Positions 12,540-23,439 of a stretch of 64,000 bases of DNA are shown piece by piece (within the stretch, counting starts at the first letter, position 1; every line of letters begins with the position of its first letter). A model generated the notes under the pieces. That model did not search any database, was not told where the DNA came from, and was given only the letters and a program-made list of their open reading frames with translations. The translations under genes were made by a program, and so were the position numbers. The stretch lies in the NCBI GenBank assembly GCA_963277665.1, contig OY728157.1, positions 363,644,067-363,708,066 on the forward strand, written 5' to 3'. The DNA comes from Viscum album (taxonomy: Eukaryota; Streptophyta; Magnoliopsida; Santalales; Viscaceae).

Positions 12540-13050
12540 GTAAAGTACTATGATATAATAAATTCTATATTCTACAGCCCAAATGCTTGTTGAGTTACCT
12601 AAGGGAGCAAGGATGAAAAGAAAGCTTACATGAGACTCATATATGGTTCATTTTATGTTTAATTCAAAATGTTATCAGAAATGTCTATATTTTTTTAAAA
12701 CAACATGAGGACATGGATGATTTCACATGTTTGCTCATCTCTGGGAAGCATATGAGGAGAAAGTAAATAATTAATGAGGTGATGATTACACTAAATTTAA
12801 GTAAATTAAAAGATGTATTATGATATTTTAATACATTCAATTATTATATATTTATCGCCCACATACTCATTGTTTTTTAATAATATAAAATAAAAAGTAC
12901 ATAGAAAACACTTCATTACCTTTTTGGTAATGTTCACGAAGTTTATAAGAACTTAAAGAAAGATTAATATTTAGTTTTTATGGTGAATGGGTTGAAAGAA
13001 AAGGTAAAAAGAACAATGGAAAGCGTGATGTCAGAGTAACCTTTGTAATA
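12540..13050 (+). pseudogene. copia gag remnant
   Basis: Reading across frames near 12660-12760 gives a KQHEDMDD segment and flanking residues. These match the plant copia Gag (UBN2-type) region, where a Q-H-E-x-M pattern precedes a leucine-rich helix. A lysine-rich stretch near 13000-13030 may correspond to the basic linker before the zinc knuckle; no intact knuckle was found. No open frame of useful length survives. Confidence 0.5.
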
Positions 13051-14639
13051 TACTTTAAAGAAAAGAGGTAGATCGTTATACAAGTGATTAATTACATTTT
13101 ATGTCATGAGATAACTCTACAGAAAACAAAATACAATGAATTAAAGTAGAATTAGGTGATATCTTCCACTTAGTGTATAGTCATCATTGTATGTGATGTT
13201 TATATTATACTTCTTGGTTATTGAATATAATATTACTATCACATATGTTTATTTAAATATAATAACCAATTAATAAAAGAAACATTACAAGAAGTAAGGT
13301 GAATTCATTAAATGGAATAGAAATTGTGATTCCTAAGTCAACAAATAGAAGTACACAACTTTTAATTACTAAGACTAATGGATCTAGTTAAAAAAAATTA
13401 TGTATTACCAAAACATTTATCTCACATATCTATTGAAAATATGGAGACATTATTCCTTGTAGTAATGAATCTTGTTTGTGGGGTCTATCACTTAACTAAT
13501 AGTTCATTAATTATTTAATCATTGGTAATAACTAATAATATAAAATGTAGAACGTAGTTATACCTAGTTATGGAAATATAATTATTTATCTAATAAAAAT
13601 AATTAATGTTCAAGGATATACCAAGTTAGTTTTTATACTCTTTTGAGATAAATACCTTAGGTATTATCGATACTTTTACTTGTTTATCTTTAGAAAAAGA
13701 AACCTTTACAAATAATAGTGGTCCAAAAAAGATTTCTGAGTTAGTTTAACTAAATATAATGAAAAATTACAAGTTTAATATAGTGTTAAATATGATTCAT
13801 AATATTCCTTTAAGAGTGTTAAGTAATGTAAAATTTAAGTATGGAATATGAATGGTTAGAAGATATGAGTTCCTTTGGGCCCATGTTCTGAAGATTATCT
13901 CGACCAAGCATTTATTAATCGTGAAATGTAGGGTGAATTTTTTCTTAAACCCACATTTACGTAGACACATTAATGTTATAATGGTTCTAAAGAGGATATA
14001 TGATGATTCTAACATGAAAACATTGATCATTAAAACATATCATGGATTAATTCATAAATGAACATTTCCTTGTACACATCAGAGTCATGATGCCTATAAA
14101 AGGAGAATCAATGTCCATACTCAAATGAATTATATATACTTTCACAATTTTTCAATAAATAATTCATATATAGTGGTGTTTTACCAATACCATATAACAT
14201 ATATAATGAAAAATTGAGATTATATGAGTTATAGTATGATAAAAAAACATTATACCTTAATAACATTGTTTGGATAAAAAGATTTTGTTAACGATAAGTC
14301 AATAAACAAAGTTGAATCAAGAAAAACACAATGTGAATCTAATGTAATCATACCAAAAGGTTTCTAAGAATATTATATAAATATCATGGATAGAAAAAAT
14401 ATAGTCAAGTTATAGACAATATTTTTATTAAAGGGTGAACATCTCTATTTGAGAAAGTGGGATCAAGATTGATTTTGATTAAATCGAGGCTAAAAATACA
14501 CAACTTGTTGGAATCAGAACTAGTTTCACAAGAGATTATGGTAAAGTAATGTTCTACAGACACATACTACATAGAAATAATTAAACCATAGTGGTGTTTT
14601 TATATTCACCATGGTGGGTGAAACATTATTCATTAAGAA

Positions 14640-14960
14640 TAATGGATCCTACAAGGAATCAATAAATAGAAATTATCTATGACTGAAAAGTTTATATGAA
14701 TTGAGGAAATGGATTCCAAATACCAAAATCAAGTCTATATTATGATAGTTTATTCATTTGATGTAAATGTTTTGGTGTGTATTCAATAAATACTATACAT
14801 GGGTGGTAGAAGCATGGTACCAATAAGGATAAATTGGTTATACCAAGTCTCCAAGCCTAAATCCATTAGAATTCTAATTTTCATAACTATTTACTATTAA
14901 CATTTTATTTAGATTTGGATGTCAATACCAACTTTCTTGGAAAGTTTCTATACAATACAA
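14640..14960 (+). pseudogene. copia reverse transcriptase N-terminal remnant
   Basis: A frame near 14640-14740 reads SYKES..., then EEMDSKYQNQVY, matching the start of plant copia RT (the usual E-M-x-S-M-x-x-N-x-V-W). Further on, KSIRILIFITIYY near 14862-14900 matches the K-S-I-R-I-L-L-A-I-A block, followed by residues corresponding to the MDV-x-T-x-F-L region with frameshifts. The catalytic YVDD motif was not found intact. Confidence 0.6.
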
Positions 14961-15359
14961 CCATGAAGATTTTTTGACTCCATAGAATGAAAATAAGGGG
15001 TGAAAGTTACTAAAATATAGTTTTGGATTGAAGTAAGAAACAATATCATAGAATATATATTTGGAATAAGTTTTTTCCTTGTGTCTATAATAGGTTGGTG
15101 AATGCATGATAATTGTATAAGCAAAATATGTTAATAAAATATGGAAAATAATTGTTTAATGTTAAATTTAGTTAATAATAGATTGAAATTAAATCTACAA
15201 AAATTGTCTTAAAGTAGAAGACTAATTTTTAGGGAATGATATCAATTGAGGATGATATAGTAGGCTACATGAACTAATCCATACTAAATATGCTTCCAAC
15301 ATATTGAAGTAATGAAAGTTATAAAAATTTGAGATAAAATTGTTACCAATATCACATGG

Positions 15360-16110
15360 AATAAATCTCTCTAAGAAGACATGTATGAGACATGGGAGGA
15401 GATTAAAGTGGTAACTATAATTTTATATTTTTATTCGATGGATCAATCGCATATTACATGTTATGTACTAGATGTGATGTTTCTGACATATACATTATGG
15501 TAGGAAAATATTAGTCAAATCTAGGATAATAGGATAGGAAGTAGTCAGAAATATCTAATTATACCTACTAGATTAAAAGAGATATGTTCATGGTTCTTAA
15601 AGAGAAAGGAACAATAGTCATAAGGGGATACAAACTAGTATTCCATCTCATAAATATGATATAATATCACATTAAATAAAAGTTATTGAGCATGATAATC
15701 TCATTCAAGCTAGTGGTAGCCATCTCTGCAAATACTGAGTGTATCACGCCTTCTAATATAGTTAAAGAAGGAGTTTATAATGCACAAAATTTTTTAATAG
15801 TTATTAGAATCACACCTATTAAGTAATGTTTTATCATAATATAAATTATGATAATCTTACTATTGATACTTACCAAGATGTCAAGTTTTTACAGTGTAAA
15901 AAAGGAATATACTTGGGAATATCATCTCTTGAGGATTATTACTTGAGGAGGTTAAGTCACATAGAGCATAGTATCCACAGAGTGGAGATATAGAATTCCC
16001 AATGATGAAATCCGTATCTTAGAAGAAGTATAATCTTATCATCTGAGAGATAATAAGGATAGTCAGAAAGTTGGATCTAGTGAAAGTGGTGGATTTCTAA
16101 AATTGGGTTC
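15360..16110 (+). pseudogene. copia RT C-terminus and RNase H remnant
   Basis: The segment near 15365 (LSKKTC) matches the LSK.QCP region before copia RNase H. YYMLCTRCDVS at about 15450-15485 matches the AMLCTRPD motif. YQSN near 15512 and VVRNI..YL..KRYVHG near 15540-15595 match the next conserved block. VVAISANTECITPSNIVKEGVYNA near 15715-15785 aligns with the STTEAEYIAAS region, with the catalytic Glu of A-E-A-E-Y replaced. EYHLLRIIT near 15910-15945 corresponds to the closing H-x-x-x-x-x-H-L-I-R-E motif. Multiple stops and frame changes show a dead gene. Confidence 0.65.
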
Positions 16111-16434
16111 TCTATACCCAACTTTGATAGTACTTTTCGATTACCATATCTTGTATATAGTGAGGTTTGTATGAATTATACTTTGAGGTGATTGTGTTTG
16201 TTGACAAAGTGGACATCTGAGCTGTGATTGTTGACAAAGAGGATTTCATGGTGGAATGTCGAGTTCAAGAGTTGAGGTCAACGATCCATGTTTGATTCAA
16301 GAACTTCGATAAAAGGAATGGATGATCTGGAGGCGGTACAAAAGAACAGATACAAGGTGGCGCCGTTTTCCAGTGTTTGCCAAATTTTTGGGCCTGAAAA
16401 TCGGCAAATGAAGAAAAGTGTTTTTGGCAAAGGG

Positions 16435-16960
16435 ACTTGCGCGCCGTGAACATGGTGTACAGGAAACTTGCGCGCCACATGTTTTTCAAGATCAGAAGAT
16501 CAAAATATGGCTAAGGAAATAGGATCGCGCAAGTTTGGGAGTTGGTCGCGCAAGTGTCTAAAGGGGAGAAGACTTGCGCGACGAGATTGGGCCGCGCAGG
16601 TGACTTGCGCGCCGTCGCGCAGGGTGGTCAGATTGCCTATAAATACCGGACCACCCCTCCTCATTTCTTACCGGAGTTCAAGACGAGAGCTCCCGTCGCG
16701 CAGGTGTGGTGGTCGCGCAAGTGGTGTGTTTGGTCGCGCAGGTGGGACCTGCGCGCCAGTGGTTGAAGTTGTGCGCCGGTGTTAGAAGTTGCGCGCCGGT
16801 TTGCAGTTGCGCACCAATGGTGGTTTGGGCGTAAAGGGAAGAGAGTCGCGCAAGTTTATAGTTGAGGAAGCTTGTGTCGCGCAAGTGTCAGAGGAAGACT
16901 TGCGCGCCCGTTGTGACTTGCGCGCCGATACTTGCGCGCCGAGGTTGACTTGTGCGCCAA
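16435..16960 (+). promoter_or_regulatory. Cluster of about 21 CTTGCGCG-type motifs around the LTR promoter
   Basis: Copies of ACTTGCGCGCC and its reverse complement type (GTCGCGCAAGT), with minor variants, start near 16435, 16466, 16525, 16544, 16572, 16590, 16602, 16614, 16695, 16711, 16732, 16747, 16768, 16788, 16805, 16845, 16876, 16898, 16915, 16929 and 16947. Eight lie upstream of the TATA box and thirteen downstream, in alternating orientation blocks. The pair at 16602-16622 is nearly palindromic. Sireviruses of other plants are known to have clustered repeated palindromic motifs in the LTR regulatory zone; equating the two is inference. Confidence 0.8.
16637..16645 (+). promoter_or_regulatory. 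Sirevirus LTR TATA box
   Basis: CTATAAATA is a strong plant TATA consensus in the middle of the LTR, repeated identically in the 3' LTR at 23933-23941. It divides U3 from the transcribed part. Confidence 0.85.
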
Positions 16961-17588
16961 GTAAGGTTTTGTTCCCGCAGTGATTTTCAGACTGTGTGGA
17001 AGCTGGAAGTTTGCCCGATACCTTCGGTGCAAAGAGATATTCATCAACGGGTGAAAGTTAAACTTCATCAGAGCATCTACATACAAGAGAAGATGCATTC
17101 TTTCAGGAAAATGAAGAGACCTACAGGTCTATAAACTGTGAGTGGATTCCATCCAAGAGCAGTGAGCTCAGGAAGAGGAAGAAGGTGATCCTCTCCACTG
17201 GCAGTGAGCCAGAGAGAGAGAAACAGGGAGTGACCCTTGGGAAAGCAGTGAGATGACCCTAAACATTGTAAAGGCAGTGAGCCTGGGCATAGAAGTGATC
17301 TAGCCCGAACCTTGTAATCCACAGCTAGTGAAGATTAGTGGAATTTGGTACGACCGGCAACCTGTCGGCGTATGCTCCTTGGACGTAGCCCTTAGCGGTG
17401 AACCAAGTAAAATTGCTGTGTTCTGTGCTTGCTTTACTTTCTGCTTATATCGTGCAACAGGGAAAAGAGAGAAGAGTGTTTTGCTTAACAGCGAAACAAG
17501 ATCAGAACGGGCATTAATTTTTAATTAGTCATACCCTGATTCACCCCCCCCCCCCTCTCAGGGTATCCAGCCTAGTGGACCTAACAAG

Positions 17589-17600
17589 TGGTATCAGAGG
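17589..17600 (+). other. Primer-binding site, tRNA-iMet
   Basis: TGGTATCAGAGG begins 2 bp after the LTR end and matches the standard initiator methionine tRNA primer site at 11 of 12 positions. Confidence 0.93.
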
Positions 17601-17627
17601 GAAAGGTTGAAAGTTGTTCTTCTCTCA

Positions 17628-19580
17628 ATGGAGGTAACCAATCATAAAGGGATTCCGATCTTCGACGGATATAATTTTCAGATATGGAAGAATCGGATGC
17701 AACACTATTTCTGATCCTTGGGAATGGATGTGTTTTCAGCAGCTATGCATGGTATCACAGCTGATATTAATAGTGGTGCCTTATCAGAAGCTGAGCATAG
17801 AGAGTTGGATGCTGATTCCAAAGCAATTAATGCCTTAGGGGGAGCCCTTTCCAATCCCATCTACACAAAGGTGATGTCATGCAAAACGTCACATTCCATG
17901 TGGGAAAAGCTTTTGAATATATATGAAGGGGACACAAAAGTCAGAGAGGCAAAGCTGCAGGTGTTGTGGAACAAATATGAAGATCTGAAAATGAACCCGA
18001 ATGAGTCTGTTGACGCATTCTTTGATAGGGTAAACATTGTTGTGGAAGATATGCGAGGTCTTGGAGAAGTCATTGAAGACATAAAGATTGTAAAGCGCAT
18101 CTTGAGGAAACTTCCACCTCGGTTCAATCCGAAAGTTTCAGTACTAGAAGATAAAGATCCAAAAGAGCTGACATTGGACAATTTGCACAGCACCTTGGTT
18201 GCATATGAAATGAGGAACGATGATAATGAGGCTGTGGAAAAGGGGAAGTCTAAAGAGGTGGCATTTAAGGCCATGAAGAAGCTCACCATTGAAGATTCTA
18301 ATGAAGAAGAAGAGACAGATGAGGTGATGTCATTCCTTTCTTCGAATCTACAAAGAGGAAGAGGAAAGTTTAAAGGTAAACTTCCACTAGCATGCTTTAG
18401 ATGTGGAAAGGTTGGTCATCTTGCGGCAAGATGCCCCAAGAAGTTTCAAGATGATGATGATGATGATGACGTTGAAATTCCCAAAAAGAAGTCTTCAGCT
18501 TTTGTGAAAGGGAAGAAACAATTCAAGAGAAATTTCTTCAAGAAAAATAATCTTCTCTCACAAGAATTTGAAAGCTCAGATGAGTCTGAGGATGAAGAAG
18601 TTGAGGAAATAGAAAATTGCAGAGATCGTGGGGTAAATGTCTTGGTGGCAATTGTCGGTAGTTCTCAAAAGGGAGAAGAAGTTGATGCTAAAGAAGAAGA
18701 AGAAATTGAAGGGAGAATTGATATGGAAGCCGAATTGGAAGCAGCTCTTGAGGAGATAGATGTTTGGAGAGCCAAAACGAAGAAAGCCAATAAAGTGGTT
18801 CGTGATGCCAAACTCTACATGCAACAACAGGATGAAGAAAAGTCTGAGCTGTTAGAAGAAATTGAAAGACTAAAATCCTCAACACCAGAGAGCTCAGAAA
18901 ATATTGTTGAGTATAAGCTTAAAATTGAGGAACAAAAGAAGGAAATTGATTGTCTGACAAACACAGGAAAGGAGCAGGTTAGATGTATCAAAGAGCTTGA
19001 AGAAGAAGTGGTCAGTCTGCGACAAAAACTCAAGGATCAAGATAAACTCTTGACCCCCAATGTGATATCCGAAAAGCAGGCTATTCAGAAGACAGAGAAG
19101 ATGAAAGCGGAGCCTAGCAGTTCAGTAGGAAAGAAACAGCAATTGAGCTCAGATGTTAAGGTCGTTTCTGGGCTTAGTCAAGAACAAAAATTGGCGACAA
19201 TTGCAGTCAGACCGCAAGCACTCATCCCGAAAGTTAAGGTTGATTTGGGAACAAAACAGAATCAGAATATTCAGAGATCCCAAAGGGGAAAATCACAGTG
19301 CTGAAATATCACGAGGGAATGCATCCTATATCAGGTGTTATTGCTGTGGGAAAATGGGACATTCACAGTTTGTGTGTTCCATAGCCAAGAGATACAGAAG
19401 GGAATATGAGCAGAGACGGCAGCCAAACAGAGAACGGTTTTCCAGAACACATTTTGAAGGACACTGTTTTGGTGCGGAGGATTTGGACACATGGCTAGGT
19501 ATTGCACATCAATCATTCAGAGAAATGTTTCAAAGAATAATCAAAATGTTCGCAAGCAGCAGATCAATAAACCAACAAGT
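17628..19580 (+). pseudogene. gag: Sirevirus Gag with coiled coil and three zinc knuckles, lightly broken
   Basis: An ATG at 17628 fits the copia Gag start (IPIFDGYNFQIWKNRMQ) but a TGA at 17712-17714 interrupts codon 29. The same frame then runs to 19304. The capsid region spans about residues 30-215. Zinc knuckle 1, CFRCGKVGHLAARC, is at about 18394-18435. An acidic linker and a strongly heptad-like Glu/Lys-rich coiled coil follow at about 18690-19050. Knuckle 2, CYCCGKMGHSQFVC, lies in the +1 frame at about 19336-19377. Knuckle 3 (second half CGGFGHMARYC) returns to the first frame at about 19473-19505. Two compensating frameshifts (near 19285-19304 and 19463-19472) thus disturb the nucleocapsid tail. 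Coiled-coil Gag extensions in Sireviruses are reported to contact dynein light-chain-like proteins; no such site is claimed here. Confidence 0.88.
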
Positions 19581-22500
19581 GAGTTAAAAGTTCAGAACAG
19601 ATTTGCAGCTCTGCAAGATGAGGGTGGTCCATCATACTCTGAGAAAGAACAGAAGCCTCAATCCATGCCGAGTGTGAAAGAAAAAGTATGGACCAAGAAG
19701 AAGAAAAATGAGAAGGCTGTGGTGGCGCAGATTGCCCTTAAAGCATCAGATCGATCTGGTGTTTGGATCCTTGATAGTGGTTGCACATCCCACATGACGG
19801 GTAATAAAGATCTTGTTACAGGCATCAAATATGACAAAGAAGGAGTTGTCAAATTTGGAAATGATGAAGGCCTGAAGATTGTTGGCTCAGGGAAAGCCAA
19901 GTTTTGGGGCAAAGAGATGAGACGTGCTGATGTCTTGGTAGTAGAGGGTCTCAGTCATAACCTACTCAGTGTCAGTCAACTATGTGACTCTGGGCACTCT
20001 ATCCAATTTACCAAGAAGATGTGTGTTGTAAAAGGAAAAGATGGAGCAGCTGTTCTGTAGGGAAAAAGGTCAAAGGGAAATCTCTATCTTGTAGGTGGGG
20101 AAGAAGATATTTGTCTTTTATCCAGAGAGGAAGAAAACCAGCTATGGCATAAGCGACTTGGTCATCTATGCCAACCATCTATGGAGGATCTCGTGAAATG
20201 TGATGCTGCTAGAGACCTTCCCAAACTATCACGTGATCGCACTCATACGTGTGATGCTTGTCAACAAGGGAAAATCATCAGAAAGACATACAGGCCAAAG
20301 GAACAGAAATCAACTAGTGTGCTCGAATTGGTGCATGCTGATGTATGTGGACCTATCTCACCACGAGCTATAAATGGGCAAAGGTACTATGTTCTTTTCA
20401 TTGATGACTATAGCAGAATGGCCTGGGTATTCATCATAACCCATAAGACAGAGGTGTTCAGTTTCATAAAGCAGTACAGGAGGGAATCAGAAAAGATGCT
20501 GGGGCAGAAAATTCTGAAGTTTCGTACTGATAACGGTACAGAATTTACAAACAGTCAGGTTGAAAACTATCTCGAGAAACATGGGATAAGGCATCAAGTT
20601 TCATCAGTGAGAACTCCCCAACAGAATGGAGTGGTAGAAAGGAGGAATCGGATCATTAACAACATGGCCAGAACAATGCTTATTGATAAGGACCTACCAG
20701 AGAAATTTTGGAAGGAAGCAGTTTTGACATCGGTCTATGTTTCAAACAGGTCCCTGTTATGTCCGAAGCAAGGGAAGACTCCGTATGAACTGTGGTACGG
20801 AAAGAAGCCAACGTTGAAATACTTTCGAATCTTTGGAAGTAAATGTTTCATTCTCAACAAAGAACATCATAGGAAGTTTGAGGCACGAGGAGATGAAGGG
20901 ATATTCCTTGGCTATTCAGGGAAAAGCAAAGCATATAAATGCTTCAACAAGAGGCTGGGAAAAATTGTTGAGAGTAATGATGTCACTATAGTCGAAAATG
21001 AACAGACTGCTCAACGACCCAGTGAACAGTTCCTGGATGAAAGTGATGATGAGATAAGCAACCCAGGGGGAGCAGAAGTGGCAGAAGCTAACTCAGAAGA
21101 AGATACTGATGATGAAGAGGAAAGTGTCAAGTCGGTGTCTGTGAGAAAGCCAAAGAGTCGAGCTGAAATTGATAGGCAGAATATCATTGGTGATCAAACA
21201 GCTCCAGTTCAGACTCGAAGAATGAAATCATCACAGCAAGCATCGTTTTTGTCTCAAGTGGAGCCGAAATGCTTTTCCGATGCAGCTAAAGATGAGAACT
21301 GGGTTCAGGCCATGAACGAAGAGCTTGATCAGATTGAGAAGAACCAGACATGGGAGATTGTTTCGAGGCCAGCGGACAAGAATGTCATTGGGACCAAATG
21401 GGTCTATCGCAACAAGATGAATGAAGATGGCACAGTGATTCGGAACAAAGCACGTCTAGTGTGCAAGGGGTACTCCCAAATCGAGGGAATTGATGTTGAT
21501 GAGACATTTGCACCGGTTGCAAGGCTGGAGACAATAAGATTATTCCTAGCCATCGCAGTGCAAAGGAAGTTCAAAGTGTTCCAGATGGATGTCAAATCCG
21601 CATTCTTGAATGGGGTTCTGGAAGAGGAGGTGTATATTGAGTAGCCAGATGGTTTTCTCATTCATGAGGATGAGAACAAAGTTTGCAGGCTGAAGAAGGC
21701 ATTGTATGGGCTAAAACAAGCACCAAGGGCATGGTACTCAAGGCTTGATCAGTACTTGAAGAAGCTTGGTTTTCAGCGTGGAGGAGTTGATTACAATATC
21801 TATTTCAGTAATGACAGTAATCAAAGGATGATGGTGTTGGTTTATGTCGATGACATAATATTTGGTGGATCAGATGAAGCTCAGTGCAGAAAGTTTTCCG
21901 AATTCATGAAAAATGAATTTGAAATGTCAATGATTGGAGAGCTAACGTTTTTCCTTGGTCTACAGGTAACACAAGGAAGGAATGGAACATTCATTTCTCA
22001 ATCTAAATATGCCAAGGAGGTCCTGAGAAGGTTTGGAATGGACAATTCCAAGGAGATGAAGACTCTGGTGGCTACCCGGATGAAATTATCAAAAGATGAG
22101 GATGGCAAGGCAATTAATATCACAGAATACAGGCAAATCATTGGAAGTCTGTTGTACTTAACCGCAACAAGGCCTGATATTGTTTTCGCCACATGCCAAG
22201 CAGCGAGATATCAGAGTAATCCCAAGGAAAGTCACATGCTCGCAGTGAAAAGAATACTTCGGTATATTAAGGGCACGGTGGACTTCGGCTTGACATACAA
22301 TGACAAATCTCAGACAGAGTTATTGGGGTACACTGATGCAGACTGGGCCGGTTCAGCGGATGATAGAAAATCAACGTCTGGTGGTGCATTTTATCTTGGC
22401 GGACTATGTATTGCTTGGTTGAGCAAGAAACAGGATTGCATTTCATTAAGTACCGCAGAAGCTGAGTATATTGCAGCCACTCAAGCATGCACACAGTTAT

Positions 22501-22796
22501 TGTGGATGAAGCAGCAGCTTGAAGATATGGGAGTTGAAGTGAAGTCTCCGATCGGAATCCAGTGTGACAACTCAAGTGCTATAAATCTTAGCAAAAATCC
22601 TGTCCATCATTCCAGGACAAAGCACATTGATATCAAGTATCATTTCATCAAGGAGAAGGTTGAGCAGGGCATCGTGAAGTTGGAGTATGTGCCTACAGAG
22701 CTACAGGTTGCAGACATTCTGAAAAAGGCCTTACCCAAGGAAGCTTTTGAGAGGCATCGACTAGCTCTGGGAGTTCAGTCGATTCCCTGCACTTGA
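19491..22796 (+). pseudogene. pol: Sirevirus Pol: protease, integrase, RT, RNase H, two stops
   Basis: One frame throughout. Protease: WILDSG with the catalytic Asp at 19773. Integrase zinc finger: WHKRLGH near 20145, CDAC at 20250-20261. Catalytic D,D,E at 20340, 20529 and 20637, with 35 residues between the last two as expected. [23 protein letters not shown] near 21510, [10 protein letters not shown] near 21585, catalytic YVDD with Asp codons at 21849 and 21852. RNase H: YTDADWAG (Asp at 22335), STAEAEYIA near 22450, CDNSSAI near 22564, and TKHIDIKYHFIKE near 22620. It ends at a TGA, 22794-22796. Stops at 20058 and 21642 (both TAG) are the only interruptions; the second sits where related elements usually have Gln. 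All catalytic residues I could check are intact. Confidence 0.93.
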
Positions 22797-23439
22797 AATA
22801 AGTGTGGACGCGGGACCTCCCCCCCCCCTCCCCGAGGTATGATGTGTTTTTCCCTCATATGCTGATATGTGTTCTCTACTATGTTCCAGACTACAAAGGA
22901 CTGTCCTTTGGGTTCGTTGACAAAGGGGGAGAAAATAGTGATTGTTCAAGGGGGAGACAATGTGGAGATTTGATAAATCATGAATGATATGGGGAGAAGC
23001 TGACAGGTGGAGCAGCCAGAAAGGGGGAGTTGAAGCTAGTTGAACGTGCTTAGCCAGAGCTTAGCTTGATCAACACAGGAAATATGGCTAAAGAGGTGTT
23101 GAAGCTGTGAGCAGAAAGGGGGAGTGTATTAAATCTGACGATGCTAGAAGTGATCGATCAAAGAATAGATATCACGACAGCTGAGGATCGTGATAAAAGA
23201 AGAAGAGTGGTGTTGGTATCAGTTTTGTGTCAACAGTGGATGTCAGAGATAAAGTGATTCATTGATGAACTTTTCATTTACTCTTGTTTCTCACGCCGAG
23301 CACTGCTCATGTGGGCTTAGAGTATATGTTGAGTAAATCCTTGATCGCTATCCGAATCGCAATGAGGCGAATGGAGACTGAAGAATCAACGACGTATCTT
23401 AGTCTTGGAAGAATTGTCAACAAACCCAAAGGGGGAGAT
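22797..23439 (+). other. Sirevirus 3' untranslated region with five polypurine tracts
   Basis: There is no env-like reading frame. Polypurine blocks built on AAGGGGGAG occur at 22921-22931, 22947-22957, 23018-23029, 23113-23124 and 23427-23439; only the last abuts the 3' LTR and should be the functional plus-strand primer. Multiple such tracts are a known Sirevirus trait. A run of about ten C at 22820-22829 lies just after the stop codon. A 67-codon open stretch at 23284-23487 is not a recognised gene. Confidence 0.82.

Larger units (their letters stand above)
12026..16181 (+). mobile_element. Very old Ty1/copia remnant
   Basis: Three blocks of copia-type coding similarity in the right order and orientation (gag near 12540-13050, RT near 14640-14960, RNase H near 15360-16000) define a decayed element. 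TGTTGGAGA at about 12026 would fit a copia LTR start, but no second LTR was recognised. The left boundary is therefore a guess and the right boundary is simply where the younger Sirevirus begins. The protease/integrase interval (13100-14640) is too decayed to assign. The low identity and many stops indicate much greater age than the adjacent copia element. Confidence 0.6.
16182..17586 (+). repeat. Sirevirus 5' LTR, missing its first 38 bp
   Basis: This aligns without gaps, apart from a C-tract of 12 versus 10, to 23478-24880. Homology begins abruptly at 'tttgaggtgattg'; the upstream 38 bp that start the 3' LTR (TGTTGGGC...) are absent and replaced by unrelated sequence. It contains the CG-rich motif cluster (16435-16960), a TATA box at 16637-16645 and the poly-C run at 17544-17555. 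It ends 'gacctaaca'. Confidence 0.92.

Noticed and set aside
16265..17322. Many overlapping open frames on both strands in the 5' LTR (repeated at 23561-24618)
   Set aside because: CG-rich repeats remove stop codons; the frames lie in the LTR, overlap each other on both strands and match no family.
17544..17555. C-run as a possible G-quadruplex or sequencing artefact
   Set aside because: C-runs occur at the same place in both LTRs with different lengths, consistent with ordinary slippage in a real tract.
22797..23439. Possible env-like gene after Sirevirus pol
   Set aside because: The interval is about 640 bp with only a 67-codon frame running into the LTR; no signal peptide or membrane segment pattern.
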